Origin: Daphnia carinata
Lineage: Eukaryota > Arthropoda > Branchiopoda > Diplostraca > Daphniidae
Reading direction: 5' to 3'
DNA length: 64,000 bases
NCBI RefSeq assembly: GCF_022539665.2
Contig: NC_081334.1
Span: 4,868,424 to 4,932,423, forward strand
Shown here: piece by piece, positions 11,220-21,800 of the stretch
Numbering within the stretch: position 1 is the first letter of the stretch
Layout: the number at the start of each line of letters is the position of its first letter
Translations under genes and position numbers: made by a program
The notes under the pieces: model-generated
What the model saw: only the letters and a program-made list of their open reading frames with translations
Told to the model about the DNA's origin: nothing
The model's database searches: none

Positions 11220-12883
11220 TTTATTGACAATTCTCTGCACATTACAATTATTTTTGCAACTTTAAAAAGGCACAATAGCCCTTTCAAAAGTTGCCGTCAA
11301 CCCAGGCAGGGGGAGACACTGCCTTGTTGACCCACCGGGGAGATTACCCGGTGATTGGCTAAGAGAAGCCGGAAGAAGAGCCGAAGATTTGGAACATTTT
11401 TACAGGAGCGATTAACCTTTAGTTCGGATTTGTGGGCAGCCACGTCACCCTCCGTGAACACATCATCGGACGAAGCGGCACCCCACGTCCCCTTTCCGGC
11501 CAGAGCCCTCCAAACCTCGGTATATGTTGTTTTTATATATACCGTACAGTAGGGGCATGACCCCCTACGGGCTTATTATGAGTCAAGGGGAAACGGGGCT
11601 TCAGAAAAGAAGGGAGCCCAGATATGCACTTCAATTTTTTAAATATCAAATACCGTCTGGGGAATCCGAATTAAGTATAGCAATGTCATGTCATCCATCC
11701 AATCAATACAATTTATTCAGTGTCTTGCCCCAACCAAGAATCTTTTCAGATCCAATGTTACTATTAACCTATATTGAGAAAAGAAAAACAACACCGTTAA
11801 ACACATCAATTGTTGATCATGGAACTTACATGACTCATAGATTCAACTTCTGGTGGAAGCTTGGGAAAGGACATACAAATTGCAGATTAACTTCATTGTA
11901 TAAGGCTCTTGAATGATAAACTAGCACCTGTAGAATGTTGCATTGTTGATAGTTGTGTTCCCAGTACATGAAAATCCTTTCCTATTGGATAAAATTTTTT
12001 TTGGTAGATAAGACCTGGTTGGCAAAAAGGAGGAGAAATTCTTTGTCATAAATTCAAAATTATTTGAAGAAAAATCCTTTCATACCTAAAGAGTCCATGT
12101 ATGATGTTCATCTCTGCAATAGCAGCAAAATTAAAACATCTTTAGGGCCATTTAAGTACCCAGTTTCCCCAACACTCTGAACGTAAAGGACAAGTTGTTC
12201 TTTAGACAGAGAAGCAGAATTATTTGAGGCTTCTAGCTGTGACAGAACTATAAAGGATTGCTGTTGTACTGGACTCATTAACACAAGATGGTACTTCTCA
12301 TTAGGCAATTTGCATTACTCTATTAATTTACCTCACACCTTACGGTAATGCACTCTCAGTGTTTTTTCATCTGTAGGCTCACTCTTCCATCCTGTAACAC
12401 TTCCAGACTTGATTTGATCCCCCGTTAAAATCTGTGAATGCAAAATAATAGCATTAAAAATACTTTTTCGATAGACAAAAAACCGAAAAGTACCTAATCC
12501 ATGTTTCATGTTGAACTTGTGCCATTTCTGGGTTTCTGTACCACACCCATTTTCGGCCCAAATACGTTCCCACAATTGTTCAGTTCCTTCACTGCATGAG
12601 CTTATTACTAACGATTCTTTTAGTGCAGCACTAACAGAATTTAAATTTAACACACTGTCAGGTGGTGGACTGAATAACTAAGCAGTAAATAATTGTTTTT
12701 TAAAATTCTATACTTATTTTGAATTCTTATTTGAAAACTTTAGGTACCTGGCTGTGTTCGCCTAATGCCAACTCATCCTTACGTTCAGTTAGAGATGAGT
12801 TTTGAAAAACCTCCTTCACTGTTTGGAAACTGTTCCGTTCCAATTTGTTCTTTTCCCCTAGCTGAGCTTGAAGACTCAAAATT
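11220..12883 (+). repeat. Left arm of a 1.66-kb inverted repeat (repeat copy 1)
   Basis: This arm is the reverse complement of 13082-14745. Paired positions sum to 25965 over the whole length, with no insertion or deletion. I found one mismatch by eye (C at 11872 against A at 14093, where G is expected). Outside 11220 the two flanks are still related but diverge quickly by substitutions and small indels. Both arms carry the same content: a hairpin cluster at the outer end, then exon remnants of the ORF described for copy 3 (coded towards lower coordinates in this arm). Confidence 0.95.
11257..11370. other. Hairpin cluster in repeat copy 1
   Basis: Consecutive self-complementary blocks: caacttt with aaagttg, enclosing aaagg with ccttt; gtcaac with gttgac, enclosing ggcag with ctgcc; caccggg with cccggtg; ggct with agcc. 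The same blocks are kept in copy 2 (14595-14708) and copy 3 (15618-15731). This is the 3' end of the strand that carries the coiled-coil ORF. Function unknown. Confidence 0.6.
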
Positions 12884-13081
12884 TGTGTGTAACGGATCGC
12901 CATACTATGTATGTATGGCAATCCGTTTTACATGAAAAAAAAAAAAAAAAAAAATGGCGGTAGAAAAAAAAAAAAAATCGCATTTTTTTTTTTTTCCGCC
13001 ATTTTTTTTTTTTTTTTATTCATTTTTTTCGTTATTACAGGCATGGAAGCAATTTGAGTTAATTGTATCCCATTAGCAGTT
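12884..13081. repeat. Palindrome centre with A/T hairpin
   Basis: The 198-base spacer between the arms holds two nested structures. At 12892-12926, acggatcgccata is followed by its inverse tatggcaatccgt. At about 12935-13020 a long A run, tggcgg, more A, then a T run, ccgcca and more T form a second hairpin. The acggattgccata motif also occurs at 17525-17537 and 17591-17603, beyond the end of copy 3, so it may mark a former element end. Confidence 0.75.
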
Positions 13082-14745
13082 AATTTTGAGTCTTCAAGCT
13101 CAGCTAGGGGAAAAGAACAAATTGGAATGGAACAGTTTCCAAACAGTGAAGGAGGTTTTTCAAAACTCATCTCTAACTGAACGTAAGGATGAGTTGGCAT
13201 TAGGCGAACACAGCCAGGTACCTAAAGTTTTCAAATAAGAATTCAAAATAAGTATAGAATTTTAAAAAACAATTATTTATTGCTTAGTTATTCAGTCCAC
13301 CACCTGACAGTGTGTTAAATTTAAATTCTGTTAGTGCTGCACTAAAAGAATCGTTAGTAATAAGCTCATGCAGTGAAGGAACTGAACAATTGTGGGAACG
13401 TATTTGGGCCGAAAATGGGTGTGGTACAGAAACCCAGAAATGGCACAAGTTCAACATGAAACATGGATTAGGTACTTTTCGGTTTTTTGTCTATCGAAAA
13501 AGTATTTTTAATGCTATTATTTTGCATTCACAGATTTTAACGGGGGATCAAATCAAGTCTGGAAGTGTTACAGGATGGAAGAGTGAGCCTACAGATGAAA
13601 AAACACTGAGAGTGCATTACCGTAAGGTGTGAGGTAAATTAATAGAGTAATGCAAATTGCCTAATGAGAAGTACCATCTTGTGTTAATGAGTCCAGTACA
13701 ACAGCAATCCTTTATAGTTCTGTCACAGCTAGAAGCCTCAAATAATTCTGCTTCTCTGTCTAAAGAACAACTTGTCCTTTACGTTCAGAGTGTTGGGGAA
13801 ACTGGGTACTTAAATGGCCCTAAAGATGTTTTAATTTTGCTGCTATTGCAGAGATGAACATCATACATGGACTCTTTAGGTATGAAAGGATTTTTCTTCA
13901 AATAATTTTGAATTTATGACGAAGAATTTCTCCTCCTTTTTGCCAACCAGGTCTTATCTACCAAAAAAAATTTTATCCAATAGGAAAGGATTTTCATGTA
14001 CTGGGAACACAACTATCAACAATGCAACATTCTACAGGTGCTAGTTTATCATTCAAGAGCCTTATACAATGAAGTTAATCTGCAATTTGTATATCCTTTC
14101 CCAAGCTTCCACCAGAAGTTGAATCTATGAGTCATGTAAGTTCCATGATCAACAATTGATGTGTTTAACGGTGTTGTTTTTCTTTTCTCAATATAGGTTA
14201 ATAGTAACATTGGATCTGAAAAGATTCTTGGTTGGGGCAAGACACTGAATAAATTGTATTGATTGGATGGATGACATGACATTGCTATACTTAATTCGGA
14301 TTCCCCAGACGGTATTTGATATTTAAAAAATTGAAGTGCATATCTGGGCTCCCTTCTTTTCTGAAGCCCCGTTTCCCCTTGACTCATAATAAGCCCGTAG
14401 GGGGTCATGCCCCTACTGTACGGTATATATAAAAACAACATATACCGAGGTTTGGAGGGCTCTGGCCGGAAAGGGGACGTGGGGTGCCGCTTCGTCCGAT
14501 GATGTGTTCACGGAGGGTGACGTGGCTGCCCACAAATCCGAACTAAAGGTTAATCGCTCCTGTAAAAATGTTCCAAATCTTCGGCTCTTCTTCCGGCTTC
14601 TCTTAGCCAATCACCGGGTAATCTCCCCGGTGGGTCAACAAGGCAGTGTCTCCCCCTGCCTGGGTTGACGGCAACTTTTGAAAGGGCTATTGTGCCTTTT
14701 TAAAGTTGCAAAAATAATTGTAATGTGCAGAGAATTGTCAATAAA
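13082..14745 (-). repeat. Right arm of the 1.66-kb inverted repeat (repeat copy 2)
   Basis: Reverse complement of 11220-12883. On the plus strand this arm carries the exon-like stretches of the coiled-coil ORF in reading order. The coiled-coil exon is followed by an intron ending in cttag near 13288, an exon reading LFSPPPDSVLNLNS and ending at GTACTT, and an exon starting DFNGGSNQVWK that meets a stop. A later open stretch at 13657-13857 reads MPNEKYHLVLMSP. The two 5' exons seen in copy 3, with the start codon, are absent from both arms. Confidence 0.95.
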
Positions 14746-15440
14746 TTTTTTTTTATAAAATGTTTTTTGCAAAATTCTTTTCTTTCATCGTCTGTGTTCG
14801 CTTTGTTCACACATTACATTTATCAACTTTTTTTTTTATTTAGCTTGCTCAATTCATTTTTATGGTTTTTGCCACCGTTGTATCGCTTATCTGTTAGTAT
14901 TCAATTAGTATTTATTACACTTCTTGAATTCTTGAACTTAGACAAGGAAGAACGTGTAATACCTGGATATTTTCTGAAGTAATTTTATACTTATATATTG
15001 TTTTTTCTGGTATGGGAATCGATCCCCAGACATTCAGCGTGCAACGCCGATGCTCTAACATTGAGCCACGAGATATATCTATCATATTATATCTATTATC
15101 GCATATCATATGTTATAGTCTAGGATGTTTATGTAGTCTTTCACAAGTATATATTTATCTTTTTACAGCTTTCATAAGGTTCATAGCTCTGTGGTAGAGC
15201 ATTCAGCTGCGGTAACTGTTACCCTGGGTTCAAACCTTAGTAGATGTATAAAGATCTACGTTTCAATTTTATTCAAAGTGTAAATGCAAATCCGCAAGTG
15301 ACTAGAAAAAAGCTAACCTGACATCATATGATTCATGGCTCATTGGTAGAGCATCGGCGCGATATGCCGAACATCCAGGGTTCGATCCCTGGATAATAAT
15401 TGAATGCTAACAGATAAACGAGAAAACATGGAAACAATGC
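14746..15440. repeat. Loop between repeat copies 2 and 3 with three tRNA-like relics
   Basis: The ends of this stretch are again inverted: about 14746-14880 corresponds to the reverse complement of about 15440-15570, diverged. Three tRNA-like pieces lie in it. One is on the minus strand at about 15008-15080 (B box ggggatcgattccc). Two are on the plus strand, at about 15178-15245 (tagctctgtggtagagc ... gggttcaaacc) and about 15333-15400 (ggctcattggtagagc ... cagggttcgatccctg, with a good 5-base anticodon stem and T stem but no acceptor stem). None is called as a working tRNA gene. Confidence 0.55.
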
Positions 15441-17354
15441 TTACCATCAAAGGTGGCATAAACAATAAAGGTGAATTGAGCAAGCTAACTAAAAAAAAGT
15501 TGATAAATGTAATGTGTGAACAAAGCGAACACAGACAATGAAAGAAAAAAATTTTGCAAAATATATTTTATAAAAAAAATTTTATTGACAATTCTCTGGA
15601 CATTACAAATATTTTTGCAACTTTAAAAAGGCACAATAGCCCTTTCAAAAGTTGCCGTCAACCCAGGCAGGGGGAGACACTGCCTTGTTGACCCACCGGG
15701 GAGATTACCCGGTGATTGGCTAAGAGAAGCCGGAAGAAGAGCTGAAGATTTGGAACATTTTTACAGGAGCGATTAACCTTTAGTTCGGATTTGTGGGTAG
15801 CCACAGAGCCCTCCGTGAACACATCATCGGACTAAGCGGACATCCACGTCCCCTTTCCGGCCAGAGCCCTCCAAACCTCGGTATATGTTGTTTTTATATA
15901 TACCGTACAGTAGGGGCATGACCCCCTACGGGCTTATTACGAGTCAAGGGGAAACGGGGCTACGGAAAGGAAGGGAGCCCAGATATGCACTTCAATTTTT
16001 TAAATATAAAATACCGTCTCGGGAATCCAAATTAAGTATAGAAATGTCATGTCATCCATTCAATCATTACAATTCATTCAGTGTCTTGCCCCAACCAAGA
16101 ATCTTTTCAGATCCAATGTTACTATTAACCTATGCTGAGAAAAGAAAAACACCATTAAGCATCTCAATTGTTGCTCATGTGACTTACATGACTTATAGAT
16201 TCAACTTCTGGCAGAAGCTTGGGAAAGGCCATACAGATTGCAGATGAAAATCATTGTATAAGGCTCTTGAATGATAAAATAGCACCCCTAGAATGTTGCA
16301 TTGTTGATAGTTGTGTTCCCAGTATGCTGAAAATCCTTTCCTATTGGATAATTTTTTTTTCAGATTAGACATGGTTGGCAAAAAGCAGGAGAAATGCTTT
16401 GTCATAAATTCAAAAAATTTTCAAGAAAATTCCTTTCATACCTAAAAGTCCATGTATGATGTAGAATTATGAAAGCAGAATTATTTGAGGCGTCTAGCTG
16501 TGACAGAACTATAAAGGATTGCTGTTACACAGGATTCATTCACACAAGATGGTACTTCTCATTAGACAATTTGCATACTCTATTACTTTACCTCATACCT
16601 TAATGGTAATGCACTTTCAGTGTTTTTCAACTGTAGTCTCACTCTTCCATCCTGTAACACTTCCAGACTTGACCCCCCACTAAAATTCTGTGAATGCAAA
16701 ATATTAGCATTAAAAATACTTTTTCGATAGACAAAAAACCGAAAAGTACCTAATTCATGTTTTATGTTGAACTCGTGGTATTTCTGTGTTTCCGTACCAC
16801 ACCCATTTTCAGCCCAAATACGGTCCCACAATTGTTCACTTCCTTCGCTGCATGGACTTATTACTAACAATTCTTTTAGTGCAGTACTAACAGAATTTAA
16901 CTTTAACACGCTGTCAGGTGGTAGACTGAATAACTAAACAATAAATAATTGTTTGTTAAAATTCTATACTTATTTTGAATTCTTATTTGAAAAGTTTAGG
17001 TACCTGACTGTGTTCGCCTAATGCCAATTCATCCTCATGTTCAGTTAGGGATGAGTTTGGACAAACCTCCTTCACTGTTTGGAAACTGTTCCGTTCCAAT
17101 TTGTTCTTTTCCCCTAGCTGAGCTTGTAGACTCAAAATTTGAGCTACAAAACACAAATGAATAAAAGCAAATAAATAGAATCATTACATATTAGGCCTTA
17201 CCATCCTTAGCTTTGCTGTTATCTAATATTTTGTGTTGTTCCAATAATTGGGCCTGCAGCTTCATAATTTGATCTAATAAACAATAATTAATAATTGAAA
17301 ACCAATATAATAATGTTTATACTTACCATCCTTTTGTTGTATTATCTTATCCAT
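15441..17354 (-). CDS. Repeat copy 3 with spliced coiled-coil ORF of unknown function
   Basis: A third copy of the repeat, in the same orientation as copy 1 and visibly diverged from it. It extends further and holds the 5' end of the ORF on the minus strand: ATG at 17354, exons 17354-17327, 17273-17202 and 17143 to about 16999, all with good GT-AG sites and matching phase. The start reads MDKIIQQKD, then DQIMKLQAQLLEQHKIL and AQILSLQAQLGEKNKLE, two related coiled-coil exons. The next exon begins after a tttag acceptor and reads LFSLPPDSVLKLNS, then EQLWDRIWAENGCGTETQ. After that exon the phase no longer closes in this copy, so the 3' part is probably damaged. I do not recognise the protein; no transposase or reverse transcriptase motif is visible. 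Confidence 0.45.
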
Positions 17355-18864
17355 TTTTCAATTGTTCCTCCAGCCACGCTACTGAACTAACTGCGAATGG
17401 CATCCAATGGACTAAAATTGCCTACGGCAGTAATAACGAGTCTGAGCGGTAGATGGCTACGTGTCGGAAAAAAAGAAAAAAGTGTGATTTTTTTTTTTTT
17501 TGGCGAATTTTTTTTTTCTGTAAAACGGATTGCCATACATAGCAGTAAACAGAAAAAAAGCCACTATTTTTTATTCTTATTTTGGGTAAGACGGATTGCC
17601 ATAGATGTATTTCAAATTTTTTTTGTTACTTTTAAATAAAATTTTTTTTTTTGCTACCTTTGGCGATCTAGCACCCGAATTTGAACTATCCGTCTTCGAA
17701 TAAGTTGTCTGCTACAGATTTTCTTTATCGGACGGGTAATTTAAAGTGTAACACAGGACTTGGACAGAACAGCTTTATTATCATTTGGGAAACCTTTCGT
17801 TGGACACTTGCTGTTCACAACACAGGTTGCGGAGAACTGAAGACACCATATAGTTAAAAAAAAAACTACTACTAAGCCTTTCCATTATTGTCTCTACAAT
17901 TTGAGTGCAACATTTTCATGACCCAATGGTTTTCATTATCACAGAAATAATATATTCAATAAAAGCTTCGAGGGTAAACTGATGGCGCCAGGTTTTACAA
18001 GAACGAAGAGTTAAGTTGATCACCTGTTGGTCAGTAAACAAATTTCATACGTTCTCTCACAAACTAATCGAATTTCAGCAAAGGTCCGCATCTTATCCGA
18101 GGGATTGTTTACCGAAAGAATACAGTAAGCTTACTTTGTCCGTTTCTCCGCGTTTTGTGGCGTTTAAATTAATAATACTATGTAACTTGCCAAACAAGTT
18201 GAATTTAATAAACAAAACAAAACTAAATAAATAAAGATATCATCAAAAATGTTTTTTTTTTTTTTTTTTTTTTTTTTTTTCGGGACTCCGGTGAGAGAGT
18301 GGGAAATAGTAAAGGCCATTCATGCAATAAGTAAAAAGTGGCACATCGTCTGGGAACTCTAGGACAAAAGCAGTCGTCCTAATCGATGGCAACCAACAGT
18401 GTTACTAGGATGTATTGGCATCCAAACGCCGATTACGATTTCAAGGATAAATGAGCATTATTACATTTCAAATATCAGGTACAGAAGAAGAAGTATCTTA
18501 CGAGGACACCTGGAAGTAAATACGCTTGTTACATTTCAAACACCCAAGTTTTTAGCGACCTTATGGCCTCAAACAAAAGAGAAAGTGAAAGCAAACAAAA
18601 AAAAAAAAACAAAAACAGCTTATAATTATACATGTACAAATTAACGAATGGATTGTCAGGCACTGGGTGTGTTCAATTATCGATCATTGTGCTTTACACT
18701 GCGATCTCTAACCAAGATCAAGTTGGTTGTTGGTGACTGACTACGAAAAGAGAATTCAACGATTTATTTACAGATGATCCCTGCACCAATCTATAGATTT
18801 TCAGCCGAACGTGCGCACGATGGGCGAGCAAGAACGAGAGAAACGAACAAGCAAGTTGCCGACA
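17355..18864. other. Intergenic DNA between repeat complex and Toll gene
   Basis: No gene seen. It contains T and A runs (17490-17515, 17640-17655), two acggattgccata motifs and a long T run at about 18250-18280. The 3' UTR of the Toll gene on the minus strand probably occupies part of the right end. Confidence 0.4.
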
Positions 18865-21800
18865 TCAGGTACTTGCGTGCACAGTAAGGACGGGGTCTGC
18901 ACTGTGTTGCGGAACCGTCAAAACTTGGCGCAGCCGCTGCCAAAACAACTTTTGACCTTCAGGGTCACTCCGCCATTCGAGGTAAGTCCTCGTGCTCATT
19001 AAATAACGGAGGCCGGCATTCTGCTGCTGTTTCGGCACCTCCTCCAAGAGGACGAGGACAAGAGCATTGCGACGCTCCGATTCGAGCAAACGATGGTGTG
19101 ACAAGTCCAGCTCGAACTGACACCATTTGCTTTCCACGTAGCCGCGAGACAGAACGATCACCACCTGAGGAAGAGATAGAGAAATGGAGCGATGCGAACC
19201 TAAACGCTGCAAAAACTGACGTCTAGTAGAGTACCTTGCGACTTTTGGCGATATTCTCGATGATATTTTCAGTGATGCGTTGGCCAACGGTGAAATCTCG
19301 GTCGTGTATGCACAGACGAAAGGGTTTGAAGTGCTCATCTACCAAAATGTTATAGTAAAGCGAGAGAGAAAAAGGGCCAAATATTTGAATGAGGCAAACA
19401 CACTCACTTGTTGAATCGACAGTGTCTGACGACTCTTTGGATCGCTCCAATTGGGGGACCAAATGGGTATAGACCCAGGGTCGATCCTGTTCATTGAACG
19501 ATATGAAAGCGTCGTACTCGAATTCGCTGTCGTTGTCGATAGCCACGTCGCTGCTGGAAGAGCCACCGAAGGGCAGTTGTTGTCGCACGTGATACCATTT
19601 GCCGTGTCGCTGATTGCGCTTGCAATAGCAGCTCGTCATGATGGCCACCAAAGTGATGACGATGATGACGGCACCGACGACTGACGACACGACCGTCGCT
19701 GTTTCTTTGTCATCCGTTGGCTGCGGAGTGGTAACGGCATCACTGTAGCACTGGAACTCTTCTTCGGTCATCAGAGGGATTTCCTTCAAAACGAATGGCT
19801 CCGCCGATGTGTCGGTGCAAGTGTAGGCGCCCCTAACCTCCCAATTGATAACTGTCGTGTTGGTCGAATTCGCCAGCTGTTGCAAAGCCAGAATCTAAAA
19901 TGTCAATTCAAATGTACGAGTTAGGAACTAGGCGGGCGACACAACAAAGAAAAAGAAAAAAATCGCTGTCTTCCACACGTGAACACCGACTTTGCGCACG
20001 ATGTGCGGTCTCTATCAAACATCGCAGCTCATAGTAGCGCTCGTTACTAACGAAATACTTGGTGACATGTCTTGACAGAAACTTGCCGTCAGACGGCTCT
20101 CGTTCGTTCCAAGGATCGTCCATCACGCTCTACCAATGCGGGATAGAGGTGTCACGTTGTAGGCATAAGAGCAAACCAGCGCCGCCAGTGCAGAGACCAC
20201 TGAAAGGCATTGAACAAACTTCGAGCGACAAGTGAGAAACGTAAACAGACGGACATTTTACCTGACAGTTGCAGATGAGGGCGTTATCGCTCAAGTCAAT
20301 GGCAGCAATCCTGGAAAACTCGTCGAACGTCTGATTGGGTAAAAACTGAATTTTGTTGTCAGAGAGGGAGATGGCGGCCGTGGCGGGCATGTAGGCCGTC
20401 GTCCCGTAGTCCCACGTGTGTAGCTGATTGCCGCTCAGGTGCAGTAAATAGAGTTGCGTCAGGTTGGCCACCAAGTTGGGCGTAAATTGGTTGATGCTAT
20501 TTCTCGTCAAGTAGAGCATGGCCAAATTTCGCATGCCGCGAAACGGCTGGTATGCGTAGTCGGCGTCGACCGGAAAATCCAGCAAACAATTGTCCAGGAA
20601 AAGTAGCTGGGTATTCGCGAGGCCGGCGGAGAACTGGTGCGACAGCGTCGCGATCGGGTTGTTGCCTAGGTCCAGCATGGCCAGTTGAGTCAGGGGCGAG
20701 AACAAACGAGCAGGGATTTCAGCCAGTCCAGAGTCGCGCATTTGCAGAATGGTCAGCTTGTTCAGGCCCTTAAAGGCTTCCGACGAAAAGTTTTTGGAAT
20801 CGAGTTTCATCGAGTTCATGTCGAGCCAAACGAGTTCCGTCATTTCGGCAAAATTGTCCTTGGACATGACGAACGAGCCGCTCATCTTGGGATTCTGTCT
20901 GACGCTCAACAGCTGCAGCGACGAGGGAAAAGTACCTGGAGCCACTTGCGTCAGCTGATTCTTGCCCATGTAGAGGTAGGCCAGCTGAGGCATGTTCTCG
21001 AAGGCCGTGGCGTTCACCACCGAGATGCTGCACGTTTCAAGAATGAGAAATCTCAAATTCGAAAACGTAATGCCCGGCCACAGGTTGCCGGTTAAGAGAA
21101 AGTACAAGTTTCCCGACAAGTTGATCGTCTTCAGCGACGAGGACACGTTCTGCAGCAAAGGCACAGGCACTTTTTGCACCAGATGATTGTAGCCAAGCCC
21201 CAACTGTATGATGCTGGGAGGTAGAATCGGCGTCCTCGTGTTGTGCGCGAATACCGAGCTCAACTTCGGATTGTTGTAGAAATCGACGTGCAACAGCGAA
21301 GTCAGCGGCTCGAACGCATCTTTGCGTTTGTTTTCGATCCAAACATAAAAAAAAACAAAAAAAAAAAAAAAACAAAAAAAACAAAACAAAAAATCATTAT
21401 AATGATGAACAAAATATCAAGTTATAATCACGTTGCTTATCGTGAATCACGCGGACAAAGTTAGAAAGGGTAGGACGTAAAGTCAACAACAAGTTCCTCC
21501 TGAAGAATCATCAACTTAAGGAAAAGAGTACGTGGAGTCAAGAGTCTAAGAATAGAAAGGGACGAGAAGCTTAACTTGAGGAGGCCGGCCCTCGGTGTAC
21601 GCTGCCAACACAACGGCAAACAATGCTAGCTTCCGCATTATTGAATAGGTGCAATGGGGCCGCAGTAGAAACTTGTGGCATTGCTAAGCCAAAACTAGCA
21701 AAGCCTGAATCAAAAGGCGTTGATTTCACCTTTCATACTTGCATACTTGTCAAACATTGATCGCCTACGACTTACCGCACAGCTCCGTCGATTTGTACAA

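Noticed and set aside
11220-14745. Palindrome as a pure fold-back assembly artefact
   Set aside because: Diverged homologous flanks, at least one arm mismatch and a separate third copy argue against it; not fully excluded without reads.
15333-15400. A working tRNA gene (GAT anticodon-like loop)
   Set aside because: T stem and anticodon stem are good, but the acceptor stem cannot form and position 33 is not T.
19908-20261. A possible extra Toll exon (open stretch starting MDDPWNERE)
   Set aside because: Joining CNCQ directly to ILALQQL keeps phase and makes a normal LRR C-terminal cap; adding this piece breaks the frame.
20130-21389. Toll exon 2 read as starting with a phenylalanine-rich methionine peptide
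   Set aside because: The first residues are a translated intron T run; the acceptor at 21321-21320 fixes the exon start.
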